Shown one piece after another: positions 1-7,887 of a DNA stretch of 7,887 nucleotides; the first letter of the stretch is position 1; every line of letters starts with the position of its first letter. The stretch covers positions 1 to 7,887 of the forward strand of contig JBCBSH010000201.1 of NCBI GenBank assembly GCA_039819285.1. Direction: 5' to 3'. The notes beneath the pieces are model-generated. The model worked only from the letters and a program-made list of their open reading frames with translations. It searched no databases and was not told the DNA's origin. The stretch is from JANQGH01 sp039819285 (GTDB lineage: Bacteria > Pseudomonadota > Alphaproteobacteria > DSM-16000 > Inquilinaceae). A program made the position numbers and the translations under genes.

Positions 1-35
1 CACGACCGGCGCGGTCTTCGACCTGTCCGGTCGTG
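1..35. repeat. 9-base perfect inverted repeat flanking a 17-base core inside the SDR 3' end
   Basis: The left arm CACGACCGG (1-9) is the exact reverse complement of the right arm CCGGTCGTG (27-35), with bases 10-26 as core. Read on the minus strand, the core encodes the atypical residues QVEDRA. Flipping the core keeps the frame and gives AVFDLS, which matches the common end of this SDR subgroup. The window begins exactly at the outer edge of the arm, so a fold-back artefact at a contig end is as possible as a real inversion. Confidence 0.85.
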
Positions 36-742
36 AAGGAGTTCTCGGCAGACGCCAGCCAGGCCACCATGGCGGCGGCCTCGTCTACCTCCAAGAACCG
101 CCCGCGCGGGATGCGGGACAGCATGTAGTCGATATGCTCCTGGCTCATCTGGTCGAAGATACGGGTGCGGGCGGCGGCGGGCGTGACGCAATTGACCGCG
201 ATGTTGGCGCCGGCCAGTTCCTTGCCCAGGCTCTTGGTCAGGGCGATGACCCCTGCCTTGGCCGCGGAATAGGCGGCGGCGTTCGGGTTGCCCTCTTTGC
301 CGGCGATCGAGGCGATGTTGACGATGCGGCCGTAGTCGCGCGCGACCATGAACGGGCTGACCGCCCGGCAGCAGTAAAAGACGCCGTTCAGATCGATGTC
401 GATGACCCGCCGCCAGTCGTCCAGATCATAGTCAGCGACGGTCACGGTCGGCCCGGCGATGCCCGCGCTGGTCACCAGAATGTCGATCGCGCCATGGGCC
501 GAGTATGCGGCCTCGGCCTCTCGCGCAACCGCGCCAGCGTCGGTGACGTCGACCATCGCGGTTGCGACTTCCGCTCCATCGGTGCGTAGGCCATCTGCCG
601 ATTGCTCGAGCAGGTCGCCGTCGACGTCCCAGAGCACGATTTTTGCCCCGGAGCGCGCGAAGCGCTTTGCGATGGCGAGCCCGATGCCCTGCGCGCCACC
701 GGTAATGATCGCGACACGCCCGGAAAGGTCGATCTGGTTCAT
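1..742 (-). CDS. SDR-family NAD(P)-dependent oxidoreductase, 3' end cut by the window edge
   Basis: Classical short-chain dehydrogenase/reductase, 247 residues visible; such proteins usually run about 250, so only a few codons are missing. Seen: the Rossmann cofactor motif TGGAQGIG at residues 14-21; Asp39 at the end of the second strand, which in this family favours NAD(H) over NADP(H); structural Asn119; and the catalytic set Ser145, Tyr158 and Lys162 in a YSAAK motif. The usual NNAG motif reads TSAG at 91-94. The start is the ATG at 742-740, which places the TGxxxGxG motif at its normal distance; upstream there is only a weak GGAC ribosome site. It lies 49 bases after the peptidase gene with no terminator between, so co-transcription is likely. 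The exact substrate (hydroxy acid, sugar derivative or other alcohol) cannot be told. Residues 240-245 (QVEDRA) do not fit the hydrophobic C-terminal strand expected and coincide with the 1-35 inverted repeat. Confidence 0.93.
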   Translation of the reverse strand, partial: MNQIDLSGRVAIITGGAQGIGLAIAKRFARSGAKIVLWDVDGDLLEQSADGLRTDGAEVATAMVDVTDAGAVAREAEAAYSAHGAIDILVTSAGIAGPTVTVADYDLDDWRRVIDIDLNGVFYCCRAVSPFMVARDYGRIVNIASIAGKEGNPNAAAYSAAKAGVIALTKSLGKELAGANIAVNCVTPAAARTRIFDQMSQEHIDYMLSRIPRGRFLEVDEAAAMVAWLASAENSFTTGQVEDRAGR

Positions 743-791
743 TGGGTTCGTCCGTTCTTGTGCAAGCCCTATGGCAGCACCGTTCTAGCCA
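743..791. other. Short gap between the peptidase and dehydrogenase genes
   Basis: These 49 bases contain only 4-base chance inverted repeats, with no T-rich run and no clear promoter. The gap supports transcription continuing from the peptidase into the dehydrogenase gene, although here translation is not coupled by overlap as it is upstream. Confidence 0.5.
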
Positions 792-2296
792 CTATTGAGC
801 CTCGAGATAAACCGTCGCCTCGGGGGTGAAGCTCAGGCCGTCATCCAACGGGTACATCGGCCGGGCGCAGATCGTGTGGCCCAGGGTCGGCAGGTTCGCC
901 GATGTGGCGCCGGGGATATCGATGTTGAAGTTCTGGTCCACCCAGGCGTCGTACATCGGGTATTCCGTATGCGGGGATTTCACCACGGTGACGTGGAAAT
1001 CCTGCGGGTTAAGCCCGCTTGCGAAATACATCGCGCGATCGAACAGGCTGACCGTCCGGCTCATAACCACGATCGTAAGGTGGCCGCCGTTGGGGATGGC
1101 TATTGCGAGAACCGCTGTAGGCCCGGCATCCAGCGGCATGCCCATCGTTTCCAACCGCGCCTGGCCATTGGTCAGCGCGGTGACGGTAGCCTCGACGGCC
1201 AGGGGCCGGAACCGGTCCGGGTCCGTCTCGCCGCCGAGCGCGACCTGGATCGTCGCGCCCACGCCCGCCGCGTGCGCTGTGGCGGCAGCGCCCGCATCGA
1301 CGATTTGGGCCAGGCAGCGCTTGGGAAACGCCGCCTCGATCAGCGCGCGGATGATCAGATTGCTGTCGCCGGACGCGCCGGACGAGGTGGCATCTGCCGC
1401 ATCGGTGAAGGCCACGGGGCCGGCCATATAGCGCGCCTGTTCGATCGCCATCGCCAGCGAGATGAACTTGCCTTGCAGCCGATGGCGCTGGTCCCAGAAC
1501 CGCTGCGCCAGGGCCTCGGCTTCTGCTGACGGCGCCTCGGGCGAGCCGTCGAACGTCAGCAGCACCTGGCTGCACAGTTCCGGCACATCGGTGAACGGAT
1601 TGCCGATCATGATGCCGGCCGAAAGCGCCTTACCGCTGCGTTCGAGAAGCTGGGCCTCGCGGATCAAGTCCCCGTAGCAGCCGGTCTTCGTGATACATTC
1701 GTCGCCGCGCACCAGCGCCGGGATCGGCACCCGGACGATGCCTGGCCTCAGCCCCTCGTCGAAGATCCGCAGCAGAAGCCGCGCGGCGCGCTGGCCGGTA
1801 TCCGCGAAATCGACGTGCGGATAGGTGTGGTAGATGGCAAGGCCGTTGATTTGGCGGATCATGCGGTCAGTCAGGATGCCGTGCAGGTCAAGCGAGATGA
1901 CGATCGGCATGTCAGGCCCGACCCGCCGTCGCAACTCGCTCAGCAAGAACCCTTCCGGGTCCAGTTCGCCGGAGGCACCCATGGCCCCGTGCAGGCAGAA
2001 ATAGACCGCGTCGATGCCGTCAAGATTGGCGGCGATATGGGCCAGGCACTCCGCCGACAATTGCTGCCAGCCCTCGGCGGACAAGAGGCCGGCGCTGCCC
2101 GCCCTGGCACCGAACGCCGGCACCACCTCGATGTCGTCTCGCGCATCGAAGACGGTCAGTGCGCCGCCGATCTCCGTGTTCAGGCCGCGCTGGTCTAAAA
2201 GCGCGTCGCCGTGCTGGATCGCGAAGTTCTCGTATTGCGACGGCTTCGGGTTGAAGGACGAGATCTCCTGCTTGCATTCGACGATCAGGATCTTGG

Positions 2297-2300
<4 letters not shown>
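792..2300 (-). CDS. M81 family (MlrC-like) metallopeptidase
   Basis: Cytoplasmic hydrolase of 502 residues, typical for the M81/DUF1485 family named after MlrC, the zinc enzyme that cleaves linearised microcystin and tetrapeptide. Recognisable family blocks are the N-terminal VECKQEISSFNP (7-18), LHGAMGA (103-109), DLHG with Asp138 and His140, YPHVDFADTG with His162 and Asp164, and the later SSGASGDSN (306-314) and VVKSPHTEYP (439-448) blocks of the C-terminal domain. His104, Asp138, His140 and His162 are candidate metal ligands by motif position; I did not align them to a structure. No signal peptide is seen. The frame is open upstream to 2450, but the ATG at 2298-2300 is chosen because the protein then begins with the family's first strand (MTKILIVE). 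It overlaps the DppF stop codon as ATGA, with GAGG about 10 bases upstream. Linkage to a peptide importer suggests it hydrolyses the imported compound. The family is well supported; the substrate is unknown. Confidence 0.93.
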
Positions 2301-3336
<1,036 letters not shown>

Positions 3337-3337
<1 letters not shown>

Positions 3338-4362
3338 CAGGCCGCCCCCGACAGGCCGACAGGCGGCGGCGCATAGTCGAACGGCTCAAGGCATGCGACG
3401 CCATGATCCTCCGCGATGGGCATAACCGGCGGCGCCAGGGTTTTGCACACGTCGCGGGCGACCGGGCAGCGCGACGCGAACCGGCAGCCGGACGGCATGG
3501 CGCCGACGGTCGGCACGCTGCCGTCGATCGTGGTCAGACGCTCGCGCCGGCTGTCGATCGTCGGGATCGAGGCGAGCAGGGCCTTTGTGTAGGGGTGCCT
3601 GGGATCGTCGAAGATGCTGTCCACCGGCGCCAGTTCGGCGACACGACCGGCATAGAGCACCATGACCCGGTGGGCCATTTCCGCCACGACGCCCAGATCG
3701 TGGGTGATCAAGATCAGCGCCATGCCCATCTCGGCCTGAAGCTGGCGCAGAAGGTCGAGGATCTGCGCCTGGATTGTTACGTCCAGCGCCGTTGTTGGCT
3801 CGTCGGCAATCAGGATGCGGGCATTTGCCGCCAGCGCAATGGCGATCATGACCCGTTGCCGCATGCCGCCGGACAGCTCGTGTGGATAGGCCCGCAGGCG
3901 TTCGGCCGGGGATGAGATTTCCACCCGCTCCAGCAGCCGAACCGCCTCCCGGTTTGCGTCGCGCCCGCTCATGCGGCGACGGCGGACCAGAACCTCCTCG
4001 ATCTGCTGGCCGATGCGCATCACCGGGTTCAGAGAGGTCATCGGTTCCTGGAAGATCATCGCCATGTCGCGCCCGCGCCGGTCGCGCCAGGCCTTGCCGG
4101 ACAGGTCGGTCAGGACGGTGTCGCCCAGCCGAACCGTGCCGGCGGTCCGCACGATCGACCGCGGCAACAGGTTCATCAGGGTCAGCGCCAGCATGCTCTT
4201 GCCCGATCCCGACTCGCCGACGATGCCGATCACCTCGCCCGGTGACACCGTGAAGCTGACATCCTCCAGGATGGTCAGCCGGCGCCGCACCGGCCCTGTC
4301 GCCGTCGACAGCGCCTCGACCGTCAGCGAGGGCGGGGTCTGGGAGGCTAGAGCGGCGGTCAT
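3337..4362 (-). CDS. DppD/OppD-type ABC transporter ATP-binding protein
   Basis: First nucleotide-binding subunit of the importer, 341 residues, cytoplasmic and membrane-associated. It carries Walker A GESGSGKS at 49-56, Q-loop Gln105 in IFQEPMTSLNP, signature LSGGMRQRV at 163-171, Walker B ILIADE at 183-188 followed by PTTALD, and H-loop His221. The C-terminal Opp/Dpp domain starts at HPYTKALL (256-263) and has cysteines at 293, 299, 306 and 324, matching the [4Fe-4S]-binding cysteines known in DppD-type proteins. The start ATG overlaps the preceding permease stop as ATGA; a GGTGGA sequence just upstream is the likely ribosome site. The M in the signature (LSGGM) and the DEPTTALD block separate it from the DppF-type partner, which has FSGGQ. 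Together the two should form an asymmetric ATPase heterodimer that powers import. Confidence 0.96.
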
Positions 4363-5246
4363 CGCTCCACCCGCATGCGGGGGTCGAGCACATCGCGCAG
4401 CCCGTCGCCCAGGAGGTTCAGGCCCAGGACCACGACAAAGATCGCGACACCGGGGAAGATGGTGACCCAGGGTGCTTCGACCATGAAGTCGCGCCCGTTG
4501 GCGATGATGTTGCCGAAGCTGGGCGCCGGCGGCGGTGGCCCGACGCCGATATAGGACAGCACCGCCTCGGCCAGGATCGCGATCGCGAAGACGTAGGTCA
4601 GGCGCACGATCAGCGGCGCGATAGAGTTCAGCAGCACGTGCACGAACAGGATGCGCATGTCGCGGGCCCCCAGCGCCCTTGCGGCCTCGACATATTCCAT
4701 CTCGCGCACGACCAGCACCGACGCGCGCACGATGCGCGCGGTGTGCGGTGTCGTGGCCAGCGCCAGGGCAATCACAACGTTGGTAACCGAGGCGCCGAGG
4801 GTCGCGCTGACGGCAATGGCCAGCAAGATGGCGGGAAAGGCCATCCAGGCGTCCATCAGGCGCATCACGGGATTGTCCAGCGCCCGGAAATAGCCGGCAC
4901 AGCCGCCGATCAGCGTTCCGAAAATGCCGGTCGCCAGGACCACTAGAAAGCCGATTTCCAGCGACAGGCGGCCGCCATAGATAACCCGGCTGAGAACGTC
5001 GCGGCCGAAATGGTCGGTGCCGAACCAGTGCTGTGCGCTGGGCGGCAACAGGCGCGCGCGGAAATTGCTTTCCAGCGGATCGTAAGGTGCGACGAGTGGC
5101 GCGAACACGGCCAGCAAGGTGATGATTGCCACCAGCCCGCCGCCCAGCGCGATCGACCGGTTCGCGACAAGCCGGACGAGCAGGGTTCGCAGGCGGCTGG
5201 CATGCGGGGCCAGCCCCTCGACGGCGTTCAATCGACCGTCAGCCAT
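4359..5246 (-). CDS. DppC/OppC-type ABC transporter permease
   Basis: Inner-membrane permease of 295 residues. The N-terminal OppC-type segment includes the first membrane helix (about 33-55) and the hallmark HWFGTDHFGRDVLSRVIYGG (73-92). The transport domain follows, with hydrophobic helices at about 97-120, 135-150, 153-176, 208-230 and 262-283. The cytoplasmic coupling loop (EAA loop) that contacts an ATPase is EAARALGARDMRILFVHVLL at 187-206. It ends in LDPRMRVER, a form common in this family. The ATG lies 8 bases inside the end of the DppB-type gene, and its own end overlaps the DppD-type start by 4 bases. It should pair with the DppB-type permease to form the translocation pore. Length and domain order are normal and nothing looks broken. 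Confidence 0.95.
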   Translation of the reverse strand: MADGRLNAVEGLAPHASRLRTLLVRLVANRSIALGGGLVAIITLLAVFAPLVAPYDPLESNFRARLLPPSAQHWFGTDHFGRDVLSRVIYGGRLSLEIGFLVVLATGIFGTLIGGCAGYFRALDNPVMRLMDAWMAFPAILLAIAVSATLGASVTNVVIALALATTPHTARIVRASVLVVREMEYVEAARALGARDMRILFVHVLLNSIAPLIVRLTYVFAIAILAEAVLSYIGVGPPPPAPSFGNIIANGRDFMVEAPWVTIFPGVAIFVVVLGLNLLGDGLRDVLDPRMRVER

Positions 5247-6183
5247 ACCGCACCCGCGGGTCGATCAGCGCATACAGCAGATCGACGATCAGGTTGATCA
5301 CCAGGTAGATGACCGCGAGCATCAGCAGCCCGCCCTGGATGACCGGGAAGTCCCGGCTCAAAATCGCGCCGATGATCAGTCGGCCCAGCCCGGGCAGGAA
5401 AAAGACCTGCTCGACGACGACCGCCCCGCCCAAGAGGCCGCCGGCGATCACGCCGGTCACGGTCAGGATGGGTACCAGGGCGTTGGGCAGAGCGTGGCGC
5501 ACAACCACGAAGGAATGGCTCAGCCCCTTGGCATCGGCCGTGCGCACATAGTCCTGGCGCAAGACGTCGAGCATGGCCGAACGCGTCATGCGGGCGATGA
5601 AGCCGATCTGGGTGACGGTCAAGGTGAAGGCCGGTAGGGCCATCGATCGGGCCCAGCCGACGAAGTCCTCGGTGATCGGGACATAACCGCCTGACGGCAG
5701 CCAGCCAAGCTGTACGGCAAACACTACGATCAGCACGAGGCCCAGCCAGAAATCCGGTATCGACAGGCCCAAGAGGGCGAGCGCCATAATCGACTGGTCA
5801 CCCCAGCGCTGGTGGTTGACCGCCGCCAGCGAGCCCAACAGGATGCCGAACAGCACGGCGAAGAACAGCGCCAAAGCCGCCAGCGACAGCGTGATGGGCA
5901 AGCGTTCCAGGATCGCGTCGGCGACGCTGCGCCGCAGCAGGATCGACTGGCCCAGATCACCGCTGAGCACGCGTTCGTACCAACTCAACATCTGGGCCCA
6001 GATCGGCTGGTCCAGGCCCAACTGGCGGCGCAGGTTTTCGATCTGTTCTGGGGTCGCGCTGGCATCGAGAAAAACCGATGCCGGGTCGCCCGGCACCAGC
6101 CAGATCAGCGCGAAGGTCATGAGCGATACCAGGATCAAGACCGGTATCGACGACAGCAGGCGGCGCAGGACAAAACTCAGCAT
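5239..6183 (-). CDS. DppB/OppB-type ABC transporter permease
   Basis: Inner-membrane permease of 314 residues. The first helix (about 9-30) ends in WLVPGDPA, a DppB hallmark. The periplasmic region has the LRRQLGLDQPIWAQ block (51-64) typical of the family's N-terminal domain, and the transport domain has helices at about 97-122, 132-158, 183-199, 236-258 and 284-306. The EAA coupling loop is DYVRTADAKGLSHSFVVVRH at 211-230, followed by ALPNAL. The family-typical FFLPGLGRL is at 261-269, and the protein ends LIDPRVRYG. The ATG at 6183-6181 is preceded by a purine-rich AGGCGGG about 4-10 bases upstream. It is the first gene after the hairpin in the 75-base gap downstream of the binding-protein gene, so its level may be set by readthrough of that hairpin. 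Confidence 0.95.
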   Translation of the reverse strand: MLSFVLRRLLSSIPVLILVSLMTFALIWLVPGDPASVFLDASATPEQIENLRRQLGLDQPIWAQMLSWYERVLSGDLGQSILLRRSVADAILERLPITLSLAALALFFAVLFGILLGSLAAVNHQRWGDQSIMALALLGLSIPDFWLGLVLIVVFAVQLGWLPSGGYVPITEDFVGWARSMALPAFTLTVTQIGFIARMTRSAMLDVLRQDYVRTADAKGLSHSFVVVRHALPNALVPILTVTGVIAGGLLGGAVVVEQVFFLPGLGRLIIGAILSRDFPVIQGGLLMLAVIYLVINLIVDLLYALIDPRVRYG

Positions 6184-6200
6184 GACACCCGCCTAAGAGC

Positions 6201-6245
6201 CGAAAAAGAAGCGGCGGACCGCATGGCAATCGCCCCGTCCGCCGC
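6201..6245 (-). terminator. Terminator-like hairpin between the binding-protein and permease genes
   Basis: On the transcribed strand, GCGGCGGAC (6245-6237) pairs perfectly with GTCCGCCGC (6219-6211) around a 17-base loop and is followed at once by TTCTTTTTC (6210-6202). A GC-rich stem followed by a T-rich run is the layout of an intrinsic terminator. Because the permease and ATPase genes follow without another obvious promoter, partial readthrough is likely. In comparable importer operons such a hairpin stabilises the upstream message and gives more binding protein than membrane subunits. The stem and T run are seen; the regulatory role is inferred. Confidence 0.65.
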
Positions 6246-6258
6246 CAACGTCACAAAC

Positions 6259-7794
6259 CTACTGGTTGAGCTGGACGCCCCACATCCGAGGAATGCGATA
6301 GGGTACGAAGTTTTCCAGCTCGTCCGCGCTGACCTGGAACAAGCCGTAATTGCCGGCCTTGATGGCCACGGCGTTGTCATACATGTGCTGCTGGAAGTCA
6401 GCGAAGATCGCCGCTCTGTCATCGGGATCCATTGCCGTGGTCAGCTCTTGATAGAGCCGGTTGATCTCCGGATCGTCGGCCTGCATCGACACGCCGTCGA
6501 CCCATGGCGCGATCACCGAGGCCGGACCCTCGAACGGCTCGATGCCGAAACCGTGGGCCCAGAAATGCCAGCCGTCGGGCGTGAAGCCGATCTGCGATAC
6601 CGTTGGCCAGTCGGCCACGCTCAACTCGACATCGACGCCGATCTGCGCCAAGCGCTGCTGGACCACCGTGGCAGTGTCGACGTTAGGCCGGCCATTGTCC
6701 ACGATGAAGGTCAGGGTCTCGCCGTCATAGCTGGAATTCGCCAAATGCTCGCGGGCCGCGTCCAGGTCGGCCACATTGTACTGATCCAACGCCGCATCGT
6801 TATAGAAGGGCGAGTTCGGGAACAGCCAGCCGCCGTCGATCTGGTAGATGTCGGGCCGGGAGATCGCCATGATCTCTTCCATGTCCAGCGCGGCCATGAC
6901 CGCGCGCCGAAACTCCGGATCGTTGGTCGGGGCCTGGGCGTGGTTGAACTTGATCACTTGGAAGGCGAAGGGCAGCACGTTGTGGACGGTGTAATCGTCG
7001 TTCTCGGCCAGGCGGCCCGCGCTTGGCCCGTCGACCGTCTCGACCACATGGGCCTCGCCTGACTCCAGCGCCGCCACGCGGCTGCCCGCCTCCGGCATGA
7101 ACAGGAAGGTCACACTGTCGATATCGACCTCCTTGGCGCCGGCCAGACCGTCGCGTTCGGAGTAGTTCGGGTTTACTGAATAATCGTCAAAGCGTTCGAG
7201 GCGGACGAAGCTGTCCGGCTGATACTCGACAAAGCGAAACGGCCCGGTGCCGATATAGTCGACTTCGTTGGCGCCCAGCGCCGCCTGCTCGGCGGTATAG
7301 ATCGCGATGGGCGCGCGCGGCGACGACAGATTGTCCAGGAAAGTCGACTGGACCTCCGATAAGGTCACCGTGACCTCATGGTCCCCCGTTGCCTCGATTG
7401 AGTCGATCGCGCTCAAAAGGGTCGACGACGCGCCGATCTCGCGATAGCGCTCCAGCGAGGCGACGACGTCCTCGGCGTCCATGACGCTGCCGTCATGGAA
7501 ATTGACGCCTTCGCGAAGCTGGAAGACATAGGTCAGGCCATCCTCCGAGATCTCCAGGCTCTCCGCCAGGTCGGGTACGGGTACGGCGTTTTCGTCGCGG
7601 GCGAACAGCGTCTCGTAGATGTGCAGGTTCACGTTGCGCGCCGCCTGGGCGGACGTAACGTGCGCGTCTAGAGACGGTGGTGCCTGTGTCTGGGCGATGA
7701 CCACATCGCCGCCTTGCTGGGCGTTGGCCGTCACCGCCAAGCCACTTGCCGCCAGTCCGCCGACCAGCGCGAGTTGCAAAATGCGTGCATTCAT
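6259..7794 (-). CDS. ABC transporter substrate-binding protein, family 5 (peptide/nickel/opine type)
   Basis: Periplasmic receptor that captures the ligand and delivers it to the DppB/DppC-type permeases. It has 511 residues, a normal family length. Residues 1-25 form a Sec signal peptide (MNAR, then a hydrophobic core) with a likely signal peptidase I site after ANA, before Gln26. There is no lipobox cysteine, so it should be a soluble periplasmic protein. Family-5 marks are PDLAESLEISEDGLTYVFQL (74-93), EGVNFHDGSVMDAEDV (95-110) and YIGTGPFRF (180-188). The ATG at 7794 is preferred over the in-frame GTG at 7803, because the AGGAGG at 7810-7805 is 10 bases from the ATG but almost touches the GTG. 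The protein is strikingly acidic, about 79 Asp+Glu against 26 Arg+Lys and only three lysines. The ligand cannot be deduced; the neighbouring peptidase favours a peptide-like compound. Confidence 0.95.
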   Translation of the reverse strand: MNARILQLALVGGLAASGLAVTANAQQGGDVVIAQTQAPPSLDAHVTSAQAARNVNLHIYETLFARDENAVPVPDLAESLEISEDGLTYVFQLREGVNFHDGSVMDAEDVVASLERYREIGASSTLLSAIDSIEATGDHEVTVTLSEVQSTFLDNLSSPRAPIAIYTAEQAALGANEVDYIGTGPFRFVEYQPDSFVRLERFDDYSVNPNYSERDGLAGAKEVDIDSVTFLFMPEAGSRVAALESGEAHVVETVDGPSAGRLAENDDYTVHNVLPFAFQVIKFNHAQAPTNDPEFRRAVMAALDMEEIMAISRPDIYQIDGGWLFPNSPFYNDAALDQYNVADLDAAREHLANSSYDGETLTFIVDNGRPNVDTATVVQQRLAQIGVDVELSVADWPTVSQIGFTPDGWHFWAHGFGIEPFEGPASVIAPWVDGVSMQADDPEINRLYQELTTAMDPDDRAAIFADFQQHMYDNAVAIKAGNYGLFQVSADELENFVPYRIPRMWGVQLNQ

Positions 7795-7804
7795 TTCCAA
7801 CACT

Positions 7805-7810
7805 CCTCCT
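7805..7810 (-). promoter_or_regulatory. Strong Shine-Dalgarno site of the binding-protein gene
   Basis: The minus strand reads GAGGAGGAG across 7811-7803, with the AGGAGG core at 7810-7805. It ends 10 bases before the ATG at 7794, and this spacing decides the start codon. It is much stronger than the ribosome sites of the downstream genes, in line with high demand for the periplasmic receptor. Confidence 0.8.
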
Positions 7811-7887
7811 CAGTTCAGCACCTTCCTACCAAGATCAAGTCGCGAAGGATCTCCGCTCTCCTCCAAACTGCCACATCCTCATGGTAC
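7811..7887. other. Upstream non-coding segment at the right window edge
   Basis: About 77 bases between the ribosome site and the window edge hold no gene that I can support. It is the expected place for the leader and perhaps the promoter of the operon, but I see no convincing -35/-10 pair and no sigma-54 site. A short inverted repeat AGATC (7832-7836) / GATCT (7848-7852) is too weak to call an operator. Confidence 0.4.

Noticed and set aside
743..791. Small inverted repeats between the peptidase and SDR genes as a terminator
   Set aside because: Pairing is only 4 bases and no T-rich run follows.
3386..4393. Open frame of 335 codons on the minus strand in another frame of the DppD-type gene
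   Set aside because: It is a frame-shadow of a gene with all ABC ATPase motifs; its product is low-complexity Arg/Gly/Ala/Asp-rich sequence.
5812..7062. Long plus-strand open frame of 416 codons opposite the receptor and permease genes
   Set aside because: It lies antisense to two well-supported genes, its product is rich in Arg, Gln, His and Asp with no recognisable motif, and long antisense frames are expected at this GC content.
7795..7803. GTG start codon at 7803 for the binding protein
   Set aside because: The AGGAGG site lies one base from this GTG, too close for initiation, and is well spaced for the ATG at 7794.
7832..7852. AGATC / GATCT inverted repeat with an 11-base spacer upstream of the operon, as an operator
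   Set aside because: Only 5 paired bases, the enclosed TCGCGA is off-centre, and no promoter elements align with it; chance is a sufficient explanation.
7855..7880. TGGCAG followed by TTTGG on the minus strand as a sigma-54 promoter
   Set aside because: The spacing does not put a GC dinucleotide at -12 and the second half does not match TTGC.

Overview
The window is GC-rich and almost fully coding. Every supported gene lies on the minus strand and reads from high to low coordinates. Codon use is strongly GC-biased, and the proteins look like those of an alphaproteobacterium (Rhizobiales or Rhodospirillales type). That placement is an inference from protein style, since no rRNA or other marker gene is present. 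The secreted binding protein is extremely acidic, which hints at a marine or saline habitat.

In transcription order the layout is: a short 5' region (7795-7887) with a strong ribosome binding site; a periplasmic family-5 solute-binding protein (7794-6259); a 75-base gap with a terminator-like hairpin; then a tightly packed block made of a DppB-type permease (6183-5239), a DppC-type permease (5246-4359), a DppD-type ATPase (4362-3337), a DppF-type ATPase (3337-2297) and an M81/MlrC-family metallopeptidase (2300-792). After a 49-base gap comes a short-chain dehydrogenase (742 to the window edge) whose last few codons are missing. Adjacent genes from DppB through the peptidase overlap by 8, 4, 1 and 4 bases, so they are very probably one translationally coupled operon.

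The simplest reading is a complete uptake-and-processing cassette. A peptide or peptide-like (possibly cyclic or modified) compound is captured in the periplasm and imported at the cost of ATP. The M81 hydrolase cleaves it in the cytoplasm, and the NAD(P)-dependent dehydrogenase oxidises or reduces a product. The substrate cannot be read from the sequence.

The least ordinary signal is at the left edge. Bases 1-35 form a 9-base inverted repeat around a 17-base core that falls in the C-terminal codons of the dehydrogenase. As written, the protein ends in a charged, atypical stretch. If the core is flipped between its arms, the reading frame is kept and the usual hydrophobic C-terminal strand of this dehydrogenase family (AVFDLSG) appears. 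This is either a real microinversion or switch, or a fold-back artefact at a contig end. I found no CRISPR array, mobile element, tRNA, rRNA or defence system.
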